Assembly: GCA_027488195.1 (NCBI GenBank)
Contig: JAIYCD010000045.1
Location: forward strand, 1-32,280
Origin: Acetobacteraceae bacterium
Lineage (GTDB): Bacteria > Pseudomonadota > Alphaproteobacteria > Acetobacterales > Acetobacteraceae
Reading direction: 5' to 3'
DNA length: 32,280 bases
The first letter of the stretch is position 1. Every line of letters starts with the position of its first letter. The translations under genes were made by a program, and so were the position numbers. A model generated the notes under the pieces. The model was given only the letters and a program-made list of their open reading frames with translations. It was not told where the DNA came from and searched no databases. Of the stretch, positions 1 to 7,637 are shown piece by piece.

Positions 1-1310
1 CCGTGATGGCCGAGGAGGCCCGCGCCGCCGCCAAGGCCGCCGAGGCGGCGGTGATGGCGGGCGCGCCTCTGGGCCCGCTGCACGGCATCCCCATCGGCGT
101 GAAGGATTTGCTGGATGTCCAGGGCGCCCCCACCCGCATGGGCAGCCGCATCTTCGACGATGCCACGCCCGCGAAAGGCGATGCCGTGCCCGTCGCCCGG
201 CTGCGCGCGGCCGGCGCCATCCTCTTCGGCAAGACCACCACCCCCGAATATGGCGTGAAGGGCCTGACCGATGGCCCCGCCTTCGGCATCACCCGCAACC
301 CCTGGAACCTCGAGCGCACGGCCGGCGGTTCCTCCGGCGGCAGCGCGGCGGCGGTGGCGGCGGGGCTCGGCCCCATGGCGCTCGGCACGGATGGCGCGGG
401 CTCCATCCGTGGGCCGGCGGCGTGCTGTGGCCTGGTGGGGCTGAAGCCCACGCTCGGTGCGATCCCGCTGGAGGGCGCGCGCGACGGCTTCGGCAACAAC
501 TCCTATTCCGGCCCGATGACCCGCACGGTCACCGACGCCGCGCTGATGTATGGCGTGCTGCGCGGCCCGGCCGAGGCCGATGCGCTCTCGCGCGATCCGT
601 GGTCGGCGGGCGCGGGGCCGGATGCGCCGCTCTCGCCCGGGCTGATCGGCGGCGATCTCGGCGGCTTGCGGATCGGCACCTTCATGCGCTGCGCCAACCC
701 CCGCGTGGCGGCCGAGGTGGAGGCCGGCACGCGCGCGGCGCTGGCGGCCTATGCCGATCTCGGCGCCGAGGTCGAGGAGGTGACGGACGAGATCGACTGG
801 ATCGAGTTCGAGGGCCGCGTCCTCTACCAGGCGAATTTCACCGTGCTGCTCGCCGCCCAGCTCCCGCGCTTCCAGAATGTGATGGACCCCGTCACGCTGG
901 AATTCATGCGGCGCGGCGCGGAGTTCTCGCTGGCCCAGTTCCGCGAGGCGCAATTCGCCCGCACCCGCCTGTTTCGCCAGATCCAGGCGCTGCTGGAACG
1001 CTACGACGTGCTGATGATGCCCACCATGTCCCGCACCGCACTGCCGGCGGTCTTCGACGCCGCGAATGAGGAGGTGGAGGTGGATGGCGTGAAGTGCGGC
1101 ATCACCCGCCAGGGTTGGACCTCGCCGCAATACCCCTTCAACCTGACCGGCCATCCGGCGCTGACCGTGCCCTCGGGCTTCGGCGCGGATGGGCTGCCCT
1201 TCGGCTTGCAGATCGTCGGCCGTTGGCGGGCCGAGGCGGATGTGCTGCGCCTCGGCGCCCTGCTCGAACAGGCGCGCCCCTGGGCGCGGCATCGCCCGCC
1301 GGGCTGCTGA
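1..1310 (+). CDS. Amidase signature family hydrolase (5' end outside window)
   Basis: Hydrolyses a carboxamide bond to acid plus ammonia; cytoplasmic, substrate not predictable. About 435 residues are visible in the frame starting at base 3; the family is usually 450-500 residues, so roughly the first 40-60 lie upstream. The Ser-cisSer-Lys triad can be placed: Lys in GIPIGVKDLLD (about residue 33 of the visible part), cis-Ser in AGGSSGGSAAA, and nucleophile Ser in GTDGAGSIRGPA. The last motif differs slightly from the usual GSDTGGSIRIPA, with Gly-Ala before the Ser, but the serine is kept. The stop lies 6 bp from the stop of the convergent solute-binding gene, so no terminator is shared in between. 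It could serve ammonia release from amides next to the amino-acid oxidase and binding protein, which is inference. The family call is secure. Confidence 0.93.
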   Translation, partial: VMAEEARAAAKAAEAAVMAGAPLGPLHGIPIGVKDLLDVQGAPTRMGSRIFDDATPAKGDAVPVARLRAAGAILFGKTTTPEYGVKGLTDGPAFGITRNPWNLERTAGGSSGGSAAAVAAGLGPMALGTDGAGSIRGPAACCGLVGLKPTLGAIPLEGARDGFGNNSYSGPMTRTVTDAALMYGVLRGPAEADALSRDPWSAGAGPDAPLSPGLIGGDLGGLRIGTFMRCANPRVAAEVEAGTRAALAAYADLGAEVEEVTDEIDWIEFEGRVLYQANFTVLLAAQLPRFQNVMDPVTLEFMRRGAEFSLAQFREAQFARTRLFRQIQALLERYDVLMMPTMSRTALPAVFDAANEEVEVDGVKCGITRQGWTSPQYPFNLTGHPALTVPSGFGADGLPFGLQIVGRWRAEADVLRLGALLEQARPWARHRPPGC

Positions 1311-1316
1311 GGCGGC

Positions 1317-2909
1317 TCAGCCGCGCCTGACATTCCACGGATAGCGCACCGAGCCACCCAGTACGCCGGTCAGCTCCGCGCGATACCCCGTCTTGGGGAA
1401 ATAGATGCCGAGCGGCACCGTCGGCACCTCGCGCAGCGCGAGGGCATGGATGGCGCCCATCAGCCGCGCCTGCTCGGCCGCGTCGGTGGCGGCGAGCCAA
1501 TCCTGCGTGAGCTGCTCCATTTGCGCGCTCTCGAACCAGCCGGGCCAGCCCGTCGCACCCTCGCCACGGATGGTGGTGTTCAGCACCGGGTTGGCGATGG
1601 CGATGCTGGGCCAGGTGGTGACGAAGATGCTCCAACCGCCGCGCTCCACCGGGCCGCGATTGTTGCGGCGTTGCAGCAGCGTGCCGAAATCCATGTCGAG
1701 CAGCTCGACATTCAGCCCCGCGCGCCGCAGCAATTCGGCGGTGATGGGGCCGAGCGGCGCCAGTGTCGCATTGTCGGCCGGGTTGAGGATCACGATTTTC
1801 TCGCCCGCATAGCCGGTCGCGCGCAGCGCCTCGGCCATGGCAGGGCCGCCCGCCGAAAGCCGGCCGAATTGTCCACGGCCGATCTCCTCCACGCCGGGGA
1901 TGGTGCAGGGGAACATGGCGGCGCAGGGGCGCATCGCCTCGGCATCGCCGGCGGCCACCGTCGCCAGGTAATCGGCCTGGCGCGCCACCTCCAGCACGAA
2001 GCGCCGGAGCGCCGGGTTGTTGAAGGGCGCGGCCAGGTGGTTGAAGCGCATCACCACGACCGAGCCGAGCGGGTCGGCGTTCTGCATGCGGATGCGGCGG
2101 TTGCGCGCGGCCAGGGGTTGCAGGTCGGCCGGGACGGTTTCCATCCAATCCACCTCGCCCTGGATGAGCGCCGAGACGGCGGTGGATTTGTCGGCGATGA
2201 CGCGCCACTCCACCCGCTCGAAATGCGCGACCTTGCCGCCGGAGGTCCATTCCGGCGCCTCGCCGCGCGGGCGATAGCCGTCGAAGCGCGCATAGGCGAT
2301 GAGGTGGCCGGAGGACCATTCATCGCGCAGGAAGCGATAGGGGCCGGAGCCCACCACCTCGGTGATCGGCGCATCGCCGGCCGCGCGGATGATGCGCTCG
2401 GGCATGATGAAGGCGGGCTGCGAATGCGGCTTGGCCAGCGCGTCGGGCAGGCGCGGGAAGGGGCGCTTGAGGCGGATCACCAGCGTGCGGTCATCGGGCG
2501 TCTCATAGGCCTCCACCGCCGTCGCATAGACGCGGCCGAAGCTGTCCCGCCGGCTCCAGCGCGCGAGGCTCGCCGCGCAATCGCTCGCGCGCACCGGCTC
2601 GCCATCATGAAAGCGCAGCCCCTCGCGCAGGCGGATGGTCCAGGCGAGGCCATCGGCACTGACCTGGTGCCCCTCCGCCATCTGCGGCTGCGCGCGCATC
2701 TGCCCATCCACGCCATAGAGCGTGTCGAAGACATGGAAGCCGTGCTGCACGGCCACCAGCGCCGTCGAGATCACCGGGTCGAGCGAGACGAGGTCGGTCG
2801 AGGGCACGAAGCGCAGCGTGCGCGCCCGCATGTCCTGCGCCAGCGCGGGTGCGGCCAGCGTCATGGCGGCGGGCAGGGCCAGCGCGTGGCGGCGGCTGAG
2901 GGTCATCAT
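1317..2909 (-). CDS. ABC transporter family-5 (DppA/OppA-like) solute-binding protein
   Basis: Periplasmic binding protein of the peptide/nickel/opine family (530 residues), delivering substrate to an ABC permease that is not encoded nearby. The leader MMTLSRRHALALPAA ending near APALAQ has a twin arginine and a hydrophobic stretch, so it is a signal peptide, possibly Tat. Family features follow: FVPSTDLVSLDPV, then AWTIRLREGLRFHDGEPV (typical SBP_bac_5 segment), and SGPYRFL in the middle. The start is the first of two adjacent ATGs, with GGGAG about 8 bases upstream; the frame stays open far further 5' but that stretch overlaps the divergent oxidase and is not coding. It is divergent from the FAD oxidase with a 117-bp shared upstream region. 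Ligand unknown; peptides or an amino-acid derivative fit the neighbours (inference). Confidence 0.93.
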   Translation of the reverse strand: MMTLSRRHALALPAAMTLAAPALAQDMRARTLRFVPSTDLVSLDPVISTALVAVQHGFHVFDTLYGVDGQMRAQPQMAEGHQVSADGLAWTIRLREGLRFHDGEPVRASDCAASLARWSRRDSFGRVYATAVEAYETPDDRTLVIRLKRPFPRLPDALAKPHSQPAFIMPERIIRAAGDAPITEVVGSGPYRFLRDEWSSGHLIAYARFDGYRPRGEAPEWTSGGKVAHFERVEWRVIADKSTAVSALIQGEVDWMETVPADLQPLAARNRRIRMQNADPLGSVVVMRFNHLAAPFNNPALRRFVLEVARQADYLATVAAGDAEAMRPCAAMFPCTIPGVEEIGRGQFGRLSAGGPAMAEALRATGYAGEKIVILNPADNATLAPLGPITAELLRRAGLNVELLDMDFGTLLQRRNNRGPVERGGWSIFVTTWPSIAIANPVLNTTIRGEGATGWPGWFESAQMEQLTQDWLAATDAAEQARLMGAIHALALREVPTVPLGIYFPKTGYRAELTGVLGGSVRYPWNVRRG

Positions 2910-2962
2910 CGGCTCCCGATTTTGCGCGAAGCCTAATCCGCTTCCGGCGCGCACGTCATCCG

Positions 2963-2982
2963 CGCATGCATGGACGCATGCG
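2963..2982. promoter_or_regulatory. Inverted repeat in the divergent promoter region, candidate operator
   Basis: A perfect 7-bp inverted repeat, CGCATGC (2963-2969) and GCATGCG (2976-2982), separated by six bases, sits in the 117-bp gap between the divergent binding-protein and oxidase genes. This is the geometry of a dimeric repressor or activator site controlling both genes. No regulator gene is adjacent, so the role is inference; a chance palindrome is possible in GC-rich DNA. Confidence 0.35.
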
Positions 2983-3026
2983 GGAATCCTCGGCCATCCT
3001 GCGCGCGGCTTGAGGGGTGGGTTGGC

Positions 3027-4268
3027 ATGGCGGCTTCGGTGATCGTGCTCGGCGCGGGGATGGTGGGCGTCTCCGTCGCGCTGCATCTGCAGAAGCGCGG
3101 GCGCGCGGTCACGCTGCTCGACCGCCATGCGCCAGGCGAGGGCGCCTCCTTCGGCAATGGCGGCCTCATCCAGCGCGAGGCGGTGCACCCGCATCCCTTC
3201 CCGCGGACCATCGCCGAACTCCGCCGCATCGCCGGCAACCAGGCGCTGGACGTGCATTACCACCCGCTCGCCTTGCCCGGCTTCGCTTCGCCGCTCTTGC
3301 AGTATTGGTGGCACTCCGAACCCAAGCGCTACGCGCACGCCGCCCGCGCTCACGCCGCCCTCATCGCCACCTGCCTCGACGAGCATCGCGCGCTGGCCCA
3401 CGGCACCGAGGCGATGGCCCTGCTGCGCCCCATCGGCTGGATGAAGCTCTACAGCGATGCCGCGACCTTCGACGCCGCCCTCGCCCAGGCGCGCATCGCG
3501 CACGACCAGCACAATGTGAACTTCAACGTGCTCGACACCGCCGCCCTGGCGGCGGCCGAGCCGCATCTGCTGGTCAGCCGCCTCGGCGCCATCCACTTCA
3601 CCGACCCCTATTCCGTCAGCGATCCGCACGCGCTGACGCTCAGCTACGCCCGCCAATTCGCCGAAGCCGGCGGACGCTTCCTGCACGGCGATGCGATGAG
3701 CCTGGAACGCTCGGGCGCCGGCTGGCGCGTGCGATCGGCCGATGGCCCGGTGGAAGCGAGTGAGGTGGTGGTCGCGCTCGGCGCGGCGGCGGTCGGGCTC
3801 ACCAAGCGCCTGGGCTACACGCCGCCCTGTTTCGGCAAGCGCGGCTACCACATGCATTACCGCCTGCGCGGCAACGCCACGCTGAACCGCCCCATCCTCG
3901 ACACCGAAAGCCGCTTCCTGCTCGCCCCCATGCGGGCCGGCGTGCGCCTCACCACCGGCGCCGAATTCGCGGCCAATGACGCAGCCCCCACGCCCATCCA
4001 GCTCGAACGCGCCGAGCCCGTGGCGCGCGGCCTGCTGCCGCTGGAGGAGCGCGTGGATTCCACCCCCTGGATGGGCGTGCGCCCCTGCACGCCCGACATG
4101 CTGCCCATCATCGGCCCCCTGCCCGGCCAGGCCGGCGCCTGGTGCGCCTTCGGCCATGCCCATCAGGGCTTCACCTTGGGCCCCACCACCGGCCGCCTGC
4201 TGGCCGAGATGATGACGGGCGAGGCCCCCTTCCTCGACCCCGCGCCCTACCGCGCCGAACGTTTCTAG
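3027..4268 (+). CDS. FAD-dependent D-amino-acid dehydrogenase-like oxidoreductase (DAO/DadA family)
   Basis: Probable oxidative deamination of a D-amino acid or N-methylated amine, passing electrons to FAD (413 residues). The N-terminal Rossmann fold has the dinucleotide motif VIVLGAGMVGVSVALHLQ at residues 4-21, followed by the acidic end of the second strand in LLDRHAPGEGASFGNGG, as in DadA. The C-terminal FAD-contact segment WMGVRPCTPDMLPIIGP and the later GHAHQGFTLGPTTG are typical for the family. I chose the ATG at 3027 because GAGGGG lies upstream and the dinucleotide motif starts four residues in; an earlier ATG at 2970 would add 19 non-conserved residues. The stop overlaps the stop of the convergent glycosyltransferase gene by four bases within TCTAGA. 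The substrate is not determined. Confidence 0.9.
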   Translation: MAASVIVLGAGMVGVSVALHLQKRGRAVTLLDRHAPGEGASFGNGGLIQREAVHPHPFPRTIAELRRIAGNQALDVHYHPLALPGFASPLLQYWWHSEPKRYAHAARAHAALIATCLDEHRALAHGTEAMALLRPIGWMKLYSDAATFDAALAQARIAHDQHNVNFNVLDTAALAAAEPHLLVSRLGAIHFTDPYSVSDPHALTLSYARQFAEAGGRFLHGDAMSLERSGAGWRVRSADGPVEASEVVVALGAAAVGLTKRLGYTPPCFGKRGYHMHYRLRGNATLNRPILDTESRFLLAPMRAGVRLTTGAEFAANDAAPTPIQLERAEPVARGLLPLEERVDSTPWMGVRPCTPDMLPIIGPLPGQAGAWCAFGHAHQGFTLGPTTGRLLAEMMTGEAPFLDPAPYRAERF

Positions 4269-6325
4269 AGGGGGCGCTTCCAGCGCTGATTGTAGGTCCA
4301 GGCGTTGAGCAAGGTGAGGTTCCAGCGCCCCGCCTGCTCATCCGCGCGCCCTTGCGACTGCCGCTCCAGATGCACCAGCGTGGCCTGATCCACCATGACG
4401 CGGCGCAGCCCCGCTGCGGCAAGGCGGACCGAGAGATCCGCATCCTCGAAATCGCCGATGACGTAATCCTCGTCGAAGCCGCCGAAGCGTTCCGCCACCT
4501 CGCGCCGCAGCGCCAGGCAGGCGCCGGTCAGCGCCTCCACGTCGCGCAGCCCCTCTGTGGCGGGCGGCGGGCGCAGCCCCTTGCCGGGATGCTCCGGGAA
4601 GAGCCAGCCGCCCGGCCCCGCCTCCAGCCGCATCCCACCATGCTGCAGGCTGCCATCGGGATAGAGCAGCCGCGCCCCCGCCGCGCCCACCGAAGGATCC
4701 GCCACGGCCGCGACCAGGTGGTCCAGCCAATCGGTGCCCCGCGGGAAGGCATCGGCGTTCAGGAAGACCACGACCCCGCCCCGCGCGTGCCGCATGCCCA
4801 GGTTGCTGGCCGGGCCGAAGCCGCGCGCCTCGGCCGGCAGGATCAGGCGCAGCGGCATCCCGAACCGGTCCCAGGCGGATTGCGCCAGGGCCAGCGCCGC
4901 CTCGCGCCGGGGCGGATCATCCAGCACGAAGATCACCTCGTCCCGCGCCATGCGGCAGGCGGTGAACAGCGCCATCTGCACCGCCATCATGTCCAGCCGC
5001 CCATGCAGCGGGATCACGACACTGGCGCGCGGCGTGGCCGGCGGCGTGCCGAATTCGCGCGCCTCCACCGCCATGGGCCGCGCCAGCCGGTGCCGGTTCA
5101 GCGCCACCAGCGCCTGCCCGATCACCCCGCCAAAGGCATGGTCCAGCGCCGTCTCCGGGATCGCCCCCGCCTCGGCCAGGATGGCGCGCAAAGCGGGGAT
5201 ATCGGCCGTCTCGGGCAGGGGCAGCGGCAGGGTGCCGCTCTCGCCCGTGCCCAGCGTCACATCGAGCCAGGCCTCGCCGAGGCGCACCGGCACCGGCGCG
5301 CGGGCGAGGAAACCACGCCCCCCCTCGCCATCCCAGGCCATGGTGTCGAGCCAGGCGCCGGGCTTAAGCGGAAACGCCGTCTCGCCCGCGCGCAGCCGGA
5401 TGCTGGTGACGGCGCCTTGCGGGTCATGCAGCCAGCCCTGCAGCAGCAGCCCCTCCGGCGTGCGCAGGCAGCGGGCCACGCGCATGCGCACCGGCGCCGA
5501 AAGCCAGGAGAGCGTGTCCCGCCCCGTGAAGCCGCGCGCCATCAGCCGCTCCAGCTCGCGCTTGGCGGGTCCCTCCGCGGTGGCGAGGCGGGTGATGAAT
5601 TCCGCCGGCATCGGGCGCGGCGCTTCGGCCTGGCCGCGCGCGGGCACAAGGTTCAGCGGCGGGCGGCCGGGCGGCAGCAGCTCGGCCCCCGTCAACGGCG
5701 CCTCGCCCGGGCTCGGGATCGCGGCCAGCAGGCCCTGCCCCTCGGGCAGGGCGCAGAACCAGGCGGCGGCGGCAGGGCCGACGCCGCTCGCATCGCGCAG
5801 CCGCATCGGCGCCTGGGCCTGCACCAGCGCCGCCTCCAGCCCCGCATCGGCCAGCCGCACCAGCAGCAGCCGGTGGCCGGTGCCGGGCAGGCTCGTCGCC
5901 GCCTCGATGATGCCATCACCCTGGATGGGCGAAGCGGTGGGCGTCGACAGCGCCGGCAGCTCGGCCGCCCCCACCGTGATGTCCGGCCCATGGCGCGGCA
6001 GCAACGCTTGCGGCGGCGCGGCGCCAGGCCGGAAGGGAACCGGCGCCTCGCCCAGGATCTGGATGAGGATGCCCCCGCCGGTGAAGGCCACCTCGACCTT
6101 GGGGGAGAGCGCTTCTTCCGGCGTCAGCGGCAGGCGCAGCTCCTCGCCCCATTGCCCGCCCAGGCAGTCATTCACGATGAGGCAGGGCCGCCCCTCATGG
6201 CCGCGCACCACCAGGTGCAGCCGGATATCCTCGCCCTGGTGGTAATTGGCGGATTCCGAGCGCGCCACGGCGCGCGGGCTGAAGCGCAGGGATTGCGCGG
6301 CGGGCGGGTGGATCAGCTCCGGCAT
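4265..6325 (-). CDS. Family-2 glycosyltransferase with large uncharacterised N-terminal region
   Basis: Transfers a sugar from a nucleotide-sugar donor, probably for a surface glycan (686 residues). The GT2 catalytic domain occupies about residues 433-670: it opens with SVVIPLHGRLDMM, carries NAD at about 523-525 in VVVFLNADAFPRG (the metal-binding DxD position), GGMRLEAGPGG, and the acceptor-side GDFEDADLSVRLA near residue 620. The first 430 residues are not recognised; they are rich in Pro and Ala with short beta-like stretches, and no membrane helix is evident. It starts 3 bases after the stop of the upstream GT-B gene and has GAGGATC inside that gene's end as ribosome site, so the two are cotranscribed. 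Its stop overlaps that of the convergent oxidase. Family certain, acceptor unknown. Confidence 0.92.
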   Translation of the reverse strand: MPELIHPPAAQSLRFSPRAVARSESANYHQGEDIRLHLVVRGHEGRPCLIVNDCLGGQWGEELRLPLTPEEALSPKVEVAFTGGGILIQILGEAPVPFRPGAAPPQALLPRHGPDITVGAAELPALSTPTASPIQGDGIIEAATSLPGTGHRLLLVRLADAGLEAALVQAQAPMRLRDASGVGPAAAAWFCALPEGQGLLAAIPSPGEAPLTGAELLPPGRPPLNLVPARGQAEAPRPMPAEFITRLATAEGPAKRELERLMARGFTGRDTLSWLSAPVRMRVARCLRTPEGLLLQGWLHDPQGAVTSIRLRAGETAFPLKPGAWLDTMAWDGEGGRGFLARAPVPVRLGEAWLDVTLGTGESGTLPLPLPETADIPALRAILAEAGAIPETALDHAFGGVIGQALVALNRHRLARPMAVEAREFGTPPATPRASVVIPLHGRLDMMAVQMALFTACRMARDEVIFVLDDPPRREAALALAQSAWDRFGMPLRLILPAEARGFGPASNLGMRHARGGVVVFLNADAFPRGTDWLDHLVAAVADPSVGAAGARLLYPDGSLQHGGMRLEAGPGGWLFPEHPGKGLRPPPATEGLRDVEALTGACLALRREVAERFGGFDEDYVIGDFEDADLSVRLAAAGLRRVMVDQATLVHLERQSQGRADEQAGRWNLTLLNAWTYNQRWKRPL

Positions 6326-6328
6326 GGC

Positions 6329-7381
6329 TCAGATCCTCGCGGGCGGCGCGATGCGTGCCGGATCCGCCGCCCATTCGCGATAGCGGGCAAAGAGTGCAGG
6401 CGCGGCCGGCGGCTGCAACCTGCCGGCCATGGCGGAAACCTGCCCGGGCGCCTCGGCGAGGTCGAGCAGGAGATGGGCGAGCGCGGTCGGGTTCATCGCG
6501 GCGTGCCAGCCATCGCGGCCGGGCTGCACCAGTTGGGCCACGGGCCCCTGCGCGGCGGAGATCACCGGGCGGCCCATCGCCAGCGCCAGCCGGGCCAGCC
6601 CCTCCGGGTCGGCGCCCTCGGCATCGGGCAGCAGGAGCAGCTGTGCGGCCGCCAGCGCGTCGGCGGCTTCCGCCGGGGGGCGGATCTCCAGCAGCGGCGC
6701 TTCGGGGAAGCGCGCCAGCAGGGCGGCGGTGGCGGCCAGCAGCGCGTGCTGCGCCGCATCCCCGGGGCAGCACGCCACCACCAGGAAGCGCCCGGTGGGC
6801 GGCATCGGGCAGGATGGGGCTTGCGGCGGCAGCCCGGGCTGCACCACCAGCCGCTCCGGCTCCAGCCCGAATGCGACGCAGGCGGGGATCAGGCTCTCGC
6901 AGGGCAGCAGCAGAAGCGTCTCGGCCAGGAAGCGGCGCAGCGGCGCCTGGTGCAGGAAGCCGCGCGCCGGGCCGGTGATGCCGAGCCGCCCCGCCAGCTC
7001 CGGCGTGAGGGAGAGCAGCAGCCGCGCCTCGGGGCAAAGCCGGCGCACCAGGCCGATGAACTCCATCCCGAAGGGCGAGAGGTCATGCAGGTGAACGAGG
7101 CCCGGCGGCCAATCGCTGAGCCATTGGCCCAGGCGGCGCAGCAGGTCGGCGTCGCTCTGGCTCAGCTCATTCGCGTCATGGCCGGGCTCGGCCTCGGCCA
7201 GGAAGCTGCCATCGGCGAAGGGCTGGAAGATGCGGGTGCCGGGCGGTGGCTGCCGCCCCGCCGCGCCGCAGAGCAGCCGGGCCTCGATGCCTGGCTCCCC
7301 GCTGGACGCCCCGCTGGACGCCCCTCTGGCTGCCGCGAGGATGCGCGCGGCTGGCGCCGCGGGATCATGCCGCGCGGCCAC
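6329..7381 (-). CDS. GT-B fold glycosyltransferase-like protein, start uncertain or frameshifted
   Basis: Resembles GT4-type glycosyltransferases (350 residues from the GTG at 7381). Visible landmarks are LVHLHDLSPFGMEFIGLVRR (N-domain), AETLLLLPCESLIPACVAFG, RFLVVACCPGDAAQHALLAA at the start of the second Rossmann domain, and the C-terminal LARLALAMGRPVISAAQGPV with QPGRDGWHAA. The acidic residue pair of active GT4 enzymes is not obvious, so it may be weakly conserved or non-catalytic. The GTG start cuts into the first beta strand: the same frame reads PLRLLLVAARHDP just before and across it, and an ATG at 7434-7436 would be in frame only if one A of the following AAA were removed. It is first in a two-gene operon with the downstream GT2, three bases apart. 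Confidence 0.75.
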   Translation of the reverse strand: MAARHDPAAPAARILAAARGASSGASSGEPGIEARLLCGAAGRQPPPGTRIFQPFADGSFLAEAEPGHDANELSQSDADLLRRLGQWLSDWPPGLVHLHDLSPFGMEFIGLVRRLCPEARLLLSLTPELAGRLGITGPARGFLHQAPLRRFLAETLLLLPCESLIPACVAFGLEPERLVVQPGLPPQAPSCPMPPTGRFLVVACCPGDAAQHALLAATAALLARFPEAPLLEIRPPAEAADALAAAQLLLLPDAEGADPEGLARLALAMGRPVISAAQGPVAQLVQPGRDGWHAAMNPTALAHLLLDLAEAPGQVSAMAGRLQPPAAPALFARYREWAADPARIAPPARI

Positions 7382-7485
7382 GAGCAGCAGGCGGAGCGGC
7401 GCAGGCGCGGGCTGGTCCAGGACAAAACCCTTTCATCGGAGGTCTGGCAGCGGCCCCGTTGGTGTATCCCCGCGCGCGTCACCGC

Positions 7486-7577
7486 TCAAGCGCGGCTCCG
7501 CCCGCTGGTCAAGCGCGGCTCCGCCCGCTGGTCAAGCGCGGCTCCGCCCACTGCTCAAGCGCGGCTCCGCCCGCGTG
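7486..7577. repeat. 23-bp tandem repeat, four copies, between divergent glycosyltransferase genes
   Basis: Copies begin at 7486, 7509, 7532 and 7555, each starting TCAAGCGCGGCTCCGCCC and spaced exactly 23 bp. Each holds a small GCGG-CT-CCGC hairpin. The period is not a multiple of three and the block lies in the gap between the divergent gene pairs, so it is non-coding. It may influence transcription of either pair; copy number could vary between strains (inference). Confidence 0.85.
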
Positions 7578-7637
7578 GCGCTGGCCCGGCGCGCGCTTCC
7601 GTGGCTGCTGCGCCGATGCTATGCGATCCGAGCCGAC

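Noticed and set aside
2910-4163. N-terminal extension of the solute-binding protein frame
   Set aside because: The extension overlaps the oxidase on the other strand and precedes a clean ATG with ribosome site and signal peptide.
7486-7577. CRISPR array
   Set aside because: The repeats are directly contiguous; there are no unique spacers and no cas genes in the window.
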